A DNA stretch of 60,876 nucleotides from Acidimicrobiia bacterium (GCA_028376655.1 JAONAZ010000005.1:1-60876); one strand, 5' to 3'; positions 1 through 7,361 are shown, counted from the stretch's first letter. Notes: generated from the sequence alone by a model not told the origin. Made by a program: numbers and translations.

Positions 1-531
1 AATGTTCAAGCTAAACTCGAACATGCAATTTATAGACAATACCAAGATGTGTTTAATGCTTTACTGAACTACGAAGTTTTAATTATTCCAGGAAACGTAG
101 ATTCAGAAAAAATAATCAAAGAGACTATGACAAGTAATGTAAATTATATCGATGGCAAAGTTATCAGCTACAAGCACTTTAAAATAGGTTTTGCTGGAGG
201 AGGAGTACCCACACCAATTAATGCTCGTGGGGAGATATCAGAAGAAGCATTTTCTTTAAAGTTGAAACAATTAGGTGAAGTCGACATCATATGCACTCAT
301 GCACCCCCATACGTAAAGGAATTAATCACAGATGTGATAACTAATAAAAAAGAACAAGGGTGGGAAAGTTTAAAAGATTATATATTAGAGAATAAGCCTA
401 AATATTCTTTATTTGGAGATGTCCATCAGCCACAAGCATCTAACTGGAGATTAGGAAATACTGAATGTATTAACGTAGGCTATTTTCGTGCAAATAGTAA
501 TTATTTAGAATTATCATCCTTGGTATCATGA
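1..531 (+). CDS. Calcineurin-like metallophosphoesterase, 5' end outside the window
   Basis: The reading frame is open from base 1, so the gene probably begins upstream of the window; the first internal start is a GTG at 49. Counting from that GTG, the visible protein has GNVD at residues 15-18, THAPP at 83-87 and GDVHQP at 123-128. These match the GN(H/D), GHxH-like and final GHTHxP blocks of small calcineurin-like phosphoesterases that bind two metal ions. The last block reads GDVH rather than GHTH, which is a divergent form. Family membership is well supported, but the substrate is unknown. The stop codon overlaps the next start by four bases (ATGA), so the two genes are probably translated together. 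Confidence 0.75.
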   Translation, partial: NVQAKLEHAIYRQYQDVFNALLNYEVLIIPGNVDSEKIIKETMTSNVNYIDGKVISYKHFKIGFAGGGVPTPINARGEISEEAFSLKLKQLGEVDIICTHAPPYVKELITDVITNKKEQGWESLKDYILENKPKYSLFGDVHQPQASNWRLGNTECINVGYFRANSNYLELSSLVS

Positions 532-1436
532 ACATCTTATCATTTGATGTCGGCGGAACATCTATCAAATATGGGATTGTGAACGAATACTCTGAAATTT
601 CAATGAAGGGCAGTATCAAGACACCAGATAATGAAAATAGTTTTTTAGAAGTAATTAATTCAATCATCAATAAATGTGATTCAAAACTTAATAAAATATC
701 AATTGCTATGCCTGGTTTTGTAGATAAAAAAAATGCAATATATTTGTATGGAACAAATATAAAGTATAAAATTGACTTCAACAAAATTAAAGATTTCAAT
801 TATTCAGATTTCATAATTGATAATGATGGTAACGTTGCTGCCTATGCAGAATATCAACTTAACTACAAAGATAAAGTTAAGAATCTAATAATGCTTACTT
901 TTGGTACTGGCATTGGTGGAGGAATAATTAATGATGGAAATCTTGTGAGGGGGAATAGTAACGCAGGCGAGTTAGGTCATATATTAATTTCAGAAAAGAC
1001 TGAAATTGTATGTAATTGCGGTAAGAAGGGATGTCTAGAATCTATTGTCTCAGCAAGATCATGGACAGAACGATGTAAGGATTTATCACATGAAGAACCA
1101 GATTCAGAATTAGCAATATCGTTTAGTGAAAAAAAAGTAGGTTCGATTTTATTTAACCAAAATATTAATTTAACCAAAAAGCAAATTGCTGTGAAAGATG
1201 AGATTATTACTTATATATCCAGAGGGTTGGTATCCATTTATGAAATTTTTAATAATGAATTGTTCATACTTGGTGGAAGCATGTCTAAAGAACCTTACGA
1301 TTTAGTAAAGCTAATTAAACATAATATTGACAAAAACTTTGAATTCATAGGTAGAGAATTCCCGGATATAAAAATTAGCAACTTTCAGTCTGATTCAGGG
1401 CTTATCGGTGCTGCCCTGTTAGCCCAGCATGAATAA
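528..1436 (+). CDS. ROK-family sugar kinase (glucokinase-like)
   Basis: This 302-residue protein has the ATP-binding DVGGTSIKYG at residues 7-16 and the catalytic aspartate in DNDGN near 100. The glycine-rich TFGTGIGGG is near 124-132. The ROK zinc site is His151 followed by CNCGKKGC at 162-169. The arrangement matches ROK glucokinases, which phosphorylate glucose or related sugars in the cytoplasm with ATP or polyphosphate. The exact substrate and phosphate donor cannot be read from the sequence. It overlaps the upstream gene by four bases and the downstream gene by eight bases, placing it inside an operon. A glycolytic role fits the pgk, tpiA and gpmA genes elsewhere in the window. Confidence 0.85.
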   Translation: MNILSFDVGGTSIKYGIVNEYSEISMKGSIKTPDNENSFLEVINSIINKCDSKLNKISIAMPGFVDKKNAIYLYGTNIKYKIDFNKIKDFNYSDFIIDNDGNVAAYAEYQLNYKDKVKNLIMLTFGTGIGGGIINDGNLVRGNSNAGELGHILISEKTEIVCNCGKKGCLESIVSARSWTERCKDLSHEEPDSELAISFSEKKVGSILFNQNINLTKKQIAVKDEIITYISRGLVSIYEIFNNELFILGGSMSKEPYDLVKLIKHNIDKNFEFIGREFPDIKISNFQSDSGLIGAALLAQHE

Positions 1437-2112
1437 AGAACTTTCTATATTATTACCCGGCAGTTTTTTTGAAGAGGGCTATCAGAGCAAGCTTGAATTA
1501 CTTTCAGAAAAAAATTTTGACTGTGTATATCTTTTTGATCACACAGTAAACCCTTCAGATGGTCGTAAGGCTATGTACGAAATTAAAAAAGCGATTTCAT
1601 TAATTCAAAACAATAGTCATTATTCATTTGATTTAGGCCTATGTGTTTTAAATGTAAATAGAAGAAAGCTTGACTTGCTTTTTACAAAATATATTAATCC
1701 TATGTTGGAAATTGAAAAATTTAGACTTGGCCTCGGTACTGGCGACAATAGGTATGAAAAAAAGATTAAAGAATTTTCGCACGACCTCGATTCAATGATT
1801 TCTGATCTAGTAGATCAGTATAAATTTTCACATAAAGGCAGAAATTTATTCATTGGAGGAACCTCGCAAAAAAAGATTGACTTAGTTAAAAAATATTCAA
1901 TCGGGGTTAATCAATGGTTTGGTGATGAAAAGAAATTGCAATCACTCATTGATAATATCAGTAATAAAAAATCCTTTTTAGGTAGGTTTAGTCATTGTCA
2001 AAAAACTGATATTTCTTATTCAGATTTGTCTTCAAATATTGAAAAGATTTTTGTATTAAAAGATTCAGATATTGAAGAATTTTATTCCCAAGTAGATAAA
2101 ATTCTCTTATGA
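1429..2112 (+). CDS. Shortened luciferase-like monooxygenase (LLM) family protein
   Basis: The 227-residue product has an N-terminal segment that reads like the first strand of an LLM barrel (ILLPGSFFEEGY). It also has FRLGLGTGDN near residue 97 and FIGGTSQKK near 142. These blocks resemble the GxGxG and (I)GGxS segments of F420- or FMN-dependent luciferase-like oxidoreductases. Typical members have about 280-350 residues, so this one is short and divergent. It lies in a tight operon, overlapping the ROK kinase by eight bases and the aminotransferase by four. Whether it binds F420 or retains activity is unclear. The family call rests on short motif similarity. Confidence 0.5.
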   Translation: MNKELSILLPGSFFEEGYQSKLELLSEKNFDCVYLFDHTVNPSDGRKAMYEIKKAISLIQNNSHYSFDLGLCVLNVNRRKLDLLFTKYINPMLEIEKFRLGLGTGDNRYEKKIKEFSHDLDSMISDLVDQYKFSHKGRNLFIGGTSQKKIDLVKKYSIGVNQWFGDEKKLQSLIDNISNKKSFLGRFSHCQKTDISYSDLSSNIEKIFVLKDSDIEEFYSQVDKILL

Positions 2113-3284
2113 GTAATTTTTCTAATAATTTAGTTAATAATTTTCCCGAGTATTTATTTAATAAAATTAATACTCAAAAACTTGAAGCAAGAAAAGATGG
2201 AAGAGATGTAATTGATCTTGGTTATGGAAATCCTGATATTCCCACAAATCCATTGGTCGTGGATAAGTTAATTGAATCAGCTAGAAACAAAAAAAATCAT
2301 AAATATTCAGTTTCTAAAGGAATAGTTGGTTTACGAAGTGCCATGAAAGAGAGGTATAAAAGAATTTATGATATTGACCTAGATGAAGATAAAAATATTG
2401 TAAACACTATAGGTAGCAAGGAGGGCCTAACTCATCTATTGATGTCCGTGTTAGATAGTGGAGATAAAATAGTGGTCCCTGACCCAAGCTATCCAATACA
2501 CCACTTTGCTCCGTTAATAGCTGGCGGCATTCCTATTAAAATTAAATGTTTAGATACAAACCAGTTTTTAGATGACTTGATAGAAATTTTGAAAACTACA
2601 AAAATAAAAGTTGTATTAATCTCTTTTCCTCATAACCCAACTACATTAACCGTTACACAAGATTTCTATGACAGGTTAGTCTTGCTTGCTAAAGCACACA
2701 ATTTTCTAATTATAAATGACTTTGCTTATTCTGATGTTTTCTTTAAGGACCAAAGACCTCCATCACTTTTATATTCAGATAGAGAGTTAACACATTCGGT
2801 TGAATTGTACTCACTTACGAAAGGATACTCTATGGCAGGGTGGAGAGTTGGATTCGCACTTGGAAATAAGGAGGCTATACAGGCCCTAACTAAACTAAAG
2901 TCATATATAGATTATGGAACTTTTCAACCAATTCAAATAGCATCTACAGTTGCTATCAACGATCTAGATTCTTACCCGCAAGAAGTATCCGAAATCTACA
3001 AAGAGAGAAGACTTTTAGTAGTTGAAAATCTTAAAAATTTTGGATTCAATATTTTTGATTCAGATGCAACAATGTTTGTTTGGGCTAAGATTCCAGAATT
3101 TTATAAAAAAAAATCAATGGATTTTTCATTAGAAATATTAAAAAATTCAAATGTAGCAATATCTCCCGGGGTTGGTTTCGGAAATCATGGTGAGGGATTT
3201 ATAAGAATTGCACTAGTAGAAAATAAACAAAGAATTAGACAAGCTATGAAAAACATGCAAAGTTATTTTGATGATAGTATGTAA
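2109..3284 (+). CDS. alaC: PLP-dependent aminotransferase, AlaC type (glutamate-pyruvate)
   Basis: This 391-residue fold-type I aminotransferase has the PLP lysine in SLTKGYSMAGWRVGF and the preceding cofactor contact block NDFAYSDVFF. The segment after the lysine (KSYIDYGTFQPIQ) and the C-terminal VWAKIPEFY and ISPGVGFGNHGEGFIR blocks closely follow E. coli AlaC and related LL-DAP-like aminotransferases. AlaC transfers the amino group between glutamate and pyruvate to make alanine. Alanine feeds both protein and peptidoglycan synthesis. The start overlaps the LLM-like gene by four bases, and the threonine aldolase follows after two bases. The precise amino donor remains an inference from similarity. 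Confidence 0.8.
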   Translation: MSNFSNNLVNNFPEYLFNKINTQKLEARKDGRDVIDLGYGNPDIPTNPLVVDKLIESARNKKNHKYSVSKGIVGLRSAMKERYKRIYDIDLDEDKNIVNTIGSKEGLTHLLMSVLDSGDKIVVPDPSYPIHHFAPLIAGGIPIKIKCLDTNQFLDDLIEILKTTKIKVVLISFPHNPTTLTVTQDFYDRLVLLAKAHNFLIINDFAYSDVFFKDQRPPSLLYSDRELTHSVELYSLTKGYSMAGWRVGFALGNKEAIQALTKLKSYIDYGTFQPIQIASTVAINDLDSYPQEVSEIYKERRLLVVENLKNFGFNIFDSDATMFVWAKIPEFYKKKSMDFSLEILKNSNVAISPGVGFGNHGEGFIRIALVENKQRIRQAMKNMQSYFDDSM

Positions 3285-3286
3285 CG

Positions 3287-4312
3287 ATGATTGATTTACG
3301 TTCAGATACTGTGACAAAACCGTCAAAAGAAATGCTGCAAAAAGTTTTAGAGGCAGAAGTTGGAGATGATGAGTATAAAGAAGACCCAACAGTAAACAGT
3401 CTTGAAGAATATTGCTCAGAATTAATGGGTTTCGAAGATGGATTATTTGTATCTTCAGGATTAATGGGAAATCAAATTTCATTATTAATTCATACCAATC
3501 CTGGTGAAGAAGTTATAACTACAAAAGATTCACATATTAAAAACTATGAACATGGCGCAGCAGCTTTTTTATCACGAACACAATTTAGAGATATCAAAAG
3601 TACTGATGGAGTATATGACAACGAAAGTCTGATGGAGACAATACAAGAATCCAAAATTAATAAACCGTTAATAAAAGTTCTAGCTACTGAAAATACCCAC
3701 CTTGCCTCTGGTGGTAGCGTAATCCCGTATGAACACATTAAGGCTTTATCTGAAATTTCTAACTCTAATGGTCTGAAGCTCCATGTTGATGGTGCAAGAA
3801 TCTGGCATGCAATTCTTACGGAACCAAATTCAGTTAAATATGGTAATTATTGTGACAGTTTAACATTCTGCTTCTCTAAAGGTTTAGGTGCACCAATTGG
3901 TTCAATGCTTTTAGGGAACAAAAAATTTATTAGTGAAGCTAGAGAGTTTAGAAAAAAGCTTGGTGGGGGAATGAGACAAGTAGGTATTATTGCTTCAGCG
4001 GCAAGATTTGCAATTGATAACAGAAATAATCTAATTAAAGACCATGAGTTAGCTTCTCTTGTAAATAATTCAATCGACAAGGAAAATAGGTCTTTTCATA
4101 CGGTTACTTATAAAGACACAAATATGATATTTTTTAGATTTGATACTCCAAGCAATGCAGAAATTTTCAGAAAAAAACTAGAAGATAAAAATATTATCTC
4201 TGGGTACATTAAAAAAGATGTTATCAGACTGGTATTCCATCAAGACGTAGAGAGCCATCAGGTAAATAATATAATTGAAGCGATCGACTATTCTTCTTCA
4301 CTAGACATTTGA
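3287..4312 (+). CDS. ltaE: Low-specificity L-threonine aldolase
   Basis: The 341-residue protein opens with MIDLRSDTVTKPS, the hallmark N terminus of threonine aldolases. It has the PLP lysine in FCFSKGLGAPIGSML near residue 200 and the substrate-binding GGGMRQVG block after it. The enzyme is a cytoplasmic PLP protein that splits threonine or allo-threonine into glycine and acetaldehyde. It can supply glycine in a cell with few alternative routes. It follows alaC by two bases in the same operon. A TAGTAT hexamer ends six bases before the ATG, but it lies inside alaC and may be chance. The last 25 bases overlap the convergent small membrane gene. Confidence 0.9.
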   Translation: MIDLRSDTVTKPSKEMLQKVLEAEVGDDEYKEDPTVNSLEEYCSELMGFEDGLFVSSGLMGNQISLLIHTNPGEEVITTKDSHIKNYEHGAAAFLSRTQFRDIKSTDGVYDNESLMETIQESKINKPLIKVLATENTHLASGGSVIPYEHIKALSEISNSNGLKLHVDGARIWHAILTEPNSVKYGNYCDSLTFCFSKGLGAPIGSMLLGNKKFISEAREFRKKLGGGMRQVGIIASAARFAIDNRNNLIKDHELASLVNNSIDKENRSFHTVTYKDTNMIFFRFDTPSNAEIFRKKLEDKNIISGYIKKDVIRLVFHQDVESHQVNNIIEAIDYSSSLDI

Positions 4313-4518
4313 TTCCACTCAGTTATAGATTTTTCAGATAAATTAACCAATACAAAAACCCCACCCAGAGCAACAGAATTAGAGATAAGAATATTTAATA
4401 GTACATCTGTTAAACAATTAGAAATACAGAAGGCATTGCCAAGAACATACCCAATATAGCTTGCAAAGAAAGAAGTTAAGAGATAAACAATTATTTTAGA
4501 TTTGTTGCTAAATTTCAT
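4288..4518 (-). CDS. Small two-segment membrane protein, unknown
   Basis: I do not recognise this 76-residue protein. It has a short basic start, two hydrophobic stretches (about residues 9-29 and 42-60) separated by a short loop with two cysteines (AFCISNC), and an acidic tail ending in SSEEE. The pattern fits a small integral membrane protein with both ends on the cytoplasmic side. Its 3' end overlaps ltaE by 25 bases on the opposite strand. It is transcribed divergently from the 74-residue membrane protein, with only 23 bases between the two starts. The clean membrane topology supports a real gene. Confidence 0.55.
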   Translation of the reverse strand: MKFSNKSKIIVYLLTSFFASYIGYVLGNAFCISNCLTDVLLNILISNSVALGGVFVLVNLSEKSITEWNQMSSEEE

Positions 4519-4541
4519 AAGGATATTAAGTTTAGCTTAAT

Positions 4542-4766
4542 ATGGTTATTGTTAATCCCTGGATAACGTTATCAAGTTTCGTGTACTTTATAGTTGCGGG
4601 TTTTGGTGCTTTTCTTTTCAGTAGATTTATTGTTGAAAAATATTTAGAAATTTTTAAATCTAAGTTTTTTAAATTCCTTGAACCAGTGGTTGGTATTTCT
4701 AGTTTTTCTATTTTTTTTGGAGGAGCTTTAACTTTGTTATATTATCTATTAATAATGTCTCAATAA
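4542..4766 (+). CDS. Small two-segment membrane protein, unknown
   Basis: I cannot assign a family to this 74-residue protein. Two long hydrophobic segments (about residues 8-30 and 48-70) flank a basic, aromatic loop (EKYLEIFKSKFFKFLE). This is consistent with a two-pass membrane protein. It begins 23 bases from the divergent 76-residue membrane gene. It ends with a seven-base overlap into the convergent histidine phosphatase. No Shine-Dalgarno sequence is evident upstream. It may share a divergent promoter with its neighbour, and the two small membrane proteins may act together, but nothing shows this directly. Confidence 0.5.
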   Translation: MVIVNPWITLSSFVYFIVAGFGAFLFSRFIVEKYLEIFKSKFFKFLEPVVGISSFSIFFGGALTLLYYLLIMSQ

Positions 4767-5308
4767 GAATGGGATACTAAAACTCCATCTTTAATTTCTT
4801 GTATTCCACAATGATTAGGTTTATCTTCATTAAAAACATTAGATTTAGTTTTATAATATGTAAAGGCTCTAATAGTGTCCTGATGAGAAACAAATAATGT
4901 ATTTTTAGAGTTTTCGTGAATTTCATTTACTCTATTAAATACACTTTTTAAATTTTCGTAAGTATTTGATATCTCGAGCGGATTATTTAAGTATGTTTCA
5001 TAGTCATTAGTTTTTGTAAACTCATTAAAAGTTGTACCCATCCAACCTATTACTCCGCTCCATTCATACAAGTTGTATGAAATTTCAATGTTAACATTTA
5101 ATGACTCTCTCACATAACTGGAGGTTTCCCTAGCTCTCAAAACAGGGGAGGAAACAATTTTTTCTATTTCAAAGTTATTTCGTATAAATTCTCCAGCACC
5201 TTTAGCTTGGTTAACTCCCTTTAAACTTAAACGATATCCAGGGACATCACCGTACATGATATTTTTGATATTATTGACCTCGCCATGTCTTAAAAATAAA
5301 TTACTCAT
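4760..5308 (-). CDS. Histidine phosphatase family protein
   Basis: This 182-residue protein has the catalytic RHGE at residues 7-10. It also has the downstream arginine in SSPVLRARET and the second catalytic histidine in FVSHQDTIRA near residue 140. These place it in the phosphoglycerate mutase-like histidine phosphatase superfamily, where a phosphohistidine intermediate forms on the first histidine. Unlike the gpmA gene in this window it lacks the mutase insert after the RHG motif, so a phosphatase role is more likely than glycolytic mutase. The substrate is unknown. The 3' end overlaps the convergent membrane gene by seven bases, and DUF3040 starts 38 bases away on the other side. Confidence 0.8.
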   Translation of the reverse strand: MSNLFLRHGEVNNIKNIMYGDVPGYRLSLKGVNQAKGAGEFIRNNFEIEKIVSSPVLRARETSSYVRESLNVNIEISYNLYEWSGVIGWMGTTFNEFTKTNDYETYLNNPLEISNTYENLKSVFNRVNEIHENSKNTLFVSHQDTIRAFTYYKTKSNVFNEDKPNHCGIQEIKDGVLVSHSY

Positions 5309-5334
5309 AATTACAGGGTAGTTTCAATTTATAT

Positions 5335-5340
5335 TAAAAT
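5335..5340 (+). promoter_or_regulatory. -10 hexamer of a predicted leaderless promoter (DUF3040)
   Basis: TAAAAT ends six bases before the ATG at 5347. There is no purine-rich Shine-Dalgarno sequence in the gap. Transcription would start at or next to the start codon. No convincing -35 box is visible. Confidence 0.45.
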
Positions 5341-5346
5341 TAAACT

Positions 5347-5697
5347 ATGGCATTAAACAAAAAAGAAGAAGAAATATTAAAAGAGATAGAACTGGAGCTA
5401 TCAAAAGAAGATCCAGATTTAGCTAAAACCGTAAAGGCCTCAACTCTTTCAAATTTTTCAAGAACAAGATCTACATTTTCTTTTGTAACATTTATTGTAG
5501 GACTACTCACCATGCTTGGAAGCTACATAGTCCTCCCACTTGTCGCTACAGCCGGCTTTGCCTTAATGGCAGTATCTGGATATGTTTTTGTGAGGAATAC
5601 TAAAGCACTTCTTAAAGCTGAGAATATAAATGAATGGAATTTTAAACAGGTTTATTCTTTAATAAGAAATAAAGATACCTCTAGACAAACTAAATAG
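5347..5697 (+). CDS. DUF3040 family membrane protein
   Basis: The 116-residue product has the layout of actinobacterial DUF3040 proteins. An N-terminal acidic helix reads LNKKEEEILKEIELEL and is followed by SKEDPDLAKTV. Two membrane segments follow at about residues 44-63 and 67-87, then a basic soluble tail. The family is largely confined to Actinobacteria and its function is not known. It is therefore useful here as a lineage marker. A TAAAAT hexamer six bases before the ATG predicts a leaderless transcript. In many actinobacteria DUF3040 genes sit near the mraZ cluster, as here, with the MerR and HNH genes between. Confidence 0.8.
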   Translation: MALNKKEEEILKEIELELSKEDPDLAKTVKASTLSNFSRTRSTFSFVTFIVGLLTMLGSYIVLPLVATAGFALMAVSGYVFVRNTKALLKAENINEWNFKQVYSLIRNKDTSRQTK

Positions 5698-5740
5698 ATT
5701 TAATTAAATTTAACATACATCACTATTTAGGAGTAAGGTT

Positions 5741-6232
5741 TTGAAAAGAGATGCTTTTACATCAAAGCAAGCAAGTTATTTAACTGGATGTACTTCGCAT
5801 CAGTTAAGATACTGGGACAAAGTTAAACTTGTGTCTCCAAGTATTCAGTCTTCGAAAGGTAAACCCGGAGTTCCAAAACTTTACTCTTTTCGAGACATAG
5901 TTTCCTTAAGGGTAGTCAAAACATTATTAGATAATGGGATGAGTATCCAGAGAGTTAGACGAGCTTGGAAGTATTTAACAAAAAATGGAAATCTTGCTTC
6001 AGAACTTTCAGAAGTAAAACTAGTTTCTGATGGTAAGACTATATATTCAGTTGAAGAAGAACAAGTTTTTGATGCACTTAAGTCAGGACAGCTTGCATTT
6101 TTCGAAACAATTGATGATGTAGCAAAAGAAGTTAAAGAAGATGTATCAAAATTTGAACTTGATAAAGAAAGATTTTTGAACTTACTAACTAAAGTAGAAG
6201 AAGATGTCATTAATCAAGAAATGCAAGCTTAA
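5741..6232 (+). CDS. MerR-family transcriptional regulator
   Basis: The start is a TTG at 5741 with a clear Shine-Dalgarno sequence (AGGAG) about seven bases upstream. The 163-residue protein has a MerR-type winged helix at residues 6-75: the recognition helix SHQLRYWDKVKLVSP and wing-region GVPKLYSFRDIVSLRVV are diagnostic. The C-terminal part is acidic and helical and lacks the cysteines of metal-sensing MerR members. It may sense a small ligand or a protein. It lies directly upstream of the HNH gene. Its targets are unknown. MerR proteins with this wing sequence are common near division genes in actinobacteria. Confidence 0.8.
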   Translation: MKRDAFTSKQASYLTGCTSHQLRYWDKVKLVSPSIQSSKGKPGVPKLYSFRDIVSLRVVKTLLDNGMSIQRVRRAWKYLTKNGNLASELSEVKLVSDGKTIYSVEEEQVFDALKSGQLAFFETIDDVAKEVKEDVSKFELDKERFLNLLTKVEEDVINQEMQA

Positions 6233-6252
6233 CTTAATTAAAGCTATCCAGC

Positions 6253-6765
6253 GTGGGTAATATAAATACTCACAAGACCTTAATATTAAATTCTACCTTC
6301 CAGCCGCTTTCTCTAGCAACACCACAACGCGCTCTAGCACTTTTATTTAGTAGAAAAATAAATGTACTAAAAGAATCAAATATAAATTTACGATCTGTTG
6401 AACAATCTTTCTTTATACCTAAAGTTGCGGCCCTAACTTATTATGTAAAAGCTCCATACGCAAGGAGAGTGGCTCTAAACAGAGAAAATATTTTTATAAG
6501 AGATTCTTATATTTGCCAATATTGTGGCGTCGATGCAGAGTCAATAGACCACATAGTACCTAAATCTAAGGGCGGCTTACACGATTGGAGTAATGTGGTT
6601 GCATGTTGTAAGAAATGTAATCTTTTAAAAGCTGACAAGCAATTAAGTAAAACTATTTTAAATCTTCAAAAAAATCCTACTGTTCCAGAGGGAAACTTCT
6701 GGATCAAAACAATAATTGGAAACAATCCAGACCCTGACTGGAAAGAGTATTTAATACTCACATAA
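6253..6765 (+). CDS. HNH endonuclease domain protein
   Basis: This 170-residue protein starts at GTG 6253, 20 bases after the MerR stop. The HNH fold is clear. CQYC at residues 88-91 and CCKKC at 118-122 form a zinc-binding pair. The His-Asn-His metal site is DH at 99-100, followed by LHDWSNVV and then CNLLKAD. The N-terminal part (LILNSTFQPLS, near residues 10-20) is the conserved lead-in of the stand-alone HNH proteins common in actinobacteria and cyanobacteria. Its DNA target and role are unknown. It ends just before the mraZ control region, so it is the last gene before the division cluster. Confidence 0.85.
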   Translation: MGNINTHKTLILNSTFQPLSLATPQRALALLFSRKINVLKESNINLRSVEQSFFIPKVAALTYYVKAPYARRVALNRENIFIRDSYICQYCGVDAESIDHIVPKSKGGLHDWSNVVACCKKCNLLKADKQLSKTILNLQKNPTVPEGNFWIKTIIGNNPDPDWKEYLILT

Positions 6766-6777
6766 ATTTTTTTCTGT

Positions 6778-6827
6778 TTTGTGTTGCGTGATGTCACAAA
6801 GTGTCATATAATGTCATAGAGTGGTTC
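6778..6827 (+). promoter_or_regulatory. Five 10-bp MraZ-type operator boxes
   Basis: Five consecutive decamers start at 6778, 6788, 6798, 6808 and 6818. Each carries (G/A)TG(T/G) at positions 4-7: TTTGTGTTGC, GTGATGTCAC, AAAGTGTCAT, ATAATGTCAT and AGAGTGGTTC. MraZ binds direct repeats with a 10-bp period (TGGG plus spacer in E. coli; AAAGTG(T/G) plus three bases in Mycoplasma), so this array matches the established operator type. It overlaps the mraZ promoter and predicts autoregulation of the whole cluster. Confidence 0.7.
6784..6812 (+). promoter_or_regulatory. Promoter of the mraZ/division-cell wall cluster
   Basis: A perfect TATAAT -10 box lies at 6807-6812. TTGCGT at 6784-6789 is 17 bases upstream and serves as the -35 box. 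The start site would fall near 6818-6819, giving a leader of about 30 bases before the GTG at 6849. The promoter sits entirely within the MraZ boxes. Confidence 0.6.
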
Positions 6828-6848
6828 AAGGCACGAAAGGCGGAAAAA

Positions 6849-7274
6849 GTGTTCCTTGGTGAATATAAACATACAATGGATTCGAAGGGTAGAGTAGTTA
6901 TTCCTTCTAAGTTCAGGAAAGAGCTTCAACAGGGCTGTGTAGTTACTAAGGGACTTGATAACTGTTTACAAATTCTTACAAAAAAAAACTGGAATCAAGA
7001 ATCAGAAAAGATGGCCTCTTTGCCTTCCACAGATAAAACATCCAGACAATTAAGAAGAGCTCTATTTTCTGGTGCAGTAGATTCTTCATTAGATTCTGCT
7101 GGAAGAATTCAGATACCTGAAAACCTAAGAGCATACAGTGCTATCAGTGAAAATGATGATGTAACAGTTACAGGATCCGGCCCAGTGATAGAAATTTGGG
7201 CAACTAAAACTTGGAAGAAGATTCAAAGCGATTCTGATAATGCATTTGCAAACATTAACGAAGTGAAAGGATAA
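6849..7274 (+). CDS. mraZ: Transcriptional regulator MraZ
   Basis: MraZ is a DNA-binding repressor of the division and cell-wall cluster, built from two AbrB-like SpoVT repeats that assemble into a ring. From the GTG at 6849 the product has 141 residues, the usual length. It begins FLGEYKHTMDSKGRVVIPSKFR, and the second repeat DSAGRIQIPENLR lies near residues 80-92. A Shine-Dalgarno sequence (GAAAGG) ends eight bases before this GTG. An in-frame GTG at 6801 would add 16 residues, but it lies inside the operator and upstream of the predicted transcript start. I therefore reject it. The five operator boxes upstream predict that MraZ controls its own synthesis. Confidence 0.92.
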   Translation: MFLGEYKHTMDSKGRVVIPSKFRKELQQGCVVTKGLDNCLQILTKKNWNQESEKMASLPSTDKTSRQLRRALFSGAVDSSLDSAGRIQIPENLRAYSAISENDDVTVTGSGPVIEIWATKTWKKIQSDSDNAFANINEVKG

Positions 7275-7282
7275 GTTCATAG

Positions 7283-7359
7283 CCAGCTCTCTAGACAACT
7301 AAATTGGAATACCCTTACTCCGCCCAACTTTCCAATTGGTGCCAGTTCTAGAGAGCTGG
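7283..7359 (+). ncRNA. Long hairpin between mraZ and rsmH, candidate cis-regulatory RNA (mraW-motif-like)
   Basis: A perfect 13-bp stem pairs 7283-7295 with 7347-7359 (CCAGCTCTCTAGA with its complement). A nested perfect 8-bp stem pairs 7302-7309 with 7330-7337 (AATTGGAA with TTCCAATT). The 20-base loop is rich in C. The 3' arm ends two bases before the rsmH ATG at 7362 and contains the only purine-rich stretch (GAGAG) that could serve as its ribosome site. A structured mraW RNA motif upstream of mraW is known from Actinobacteria. Whether this element belongs to it is an inference. It is not a terminator, because no T-tract follows. Confidence 0.6.
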
Positions 7360-7361
7360 GT

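Noticed and set aside
6801-6848. Upstream GTG start for mraZ at 6801
   Set aside because: It lies inside the operator array and upstream of the predicted transcript start. The GTG at 6849 has a Shine-Dalgarno sequence and gives the standard MraZ N terminus.
7283-7359. Transcription terminator after mraZ
   Set aside because: The hairpin is strong but no T-tract follows and rsmH begins two bases later in the same cluster. A cis-regulatory RNA is more likely.
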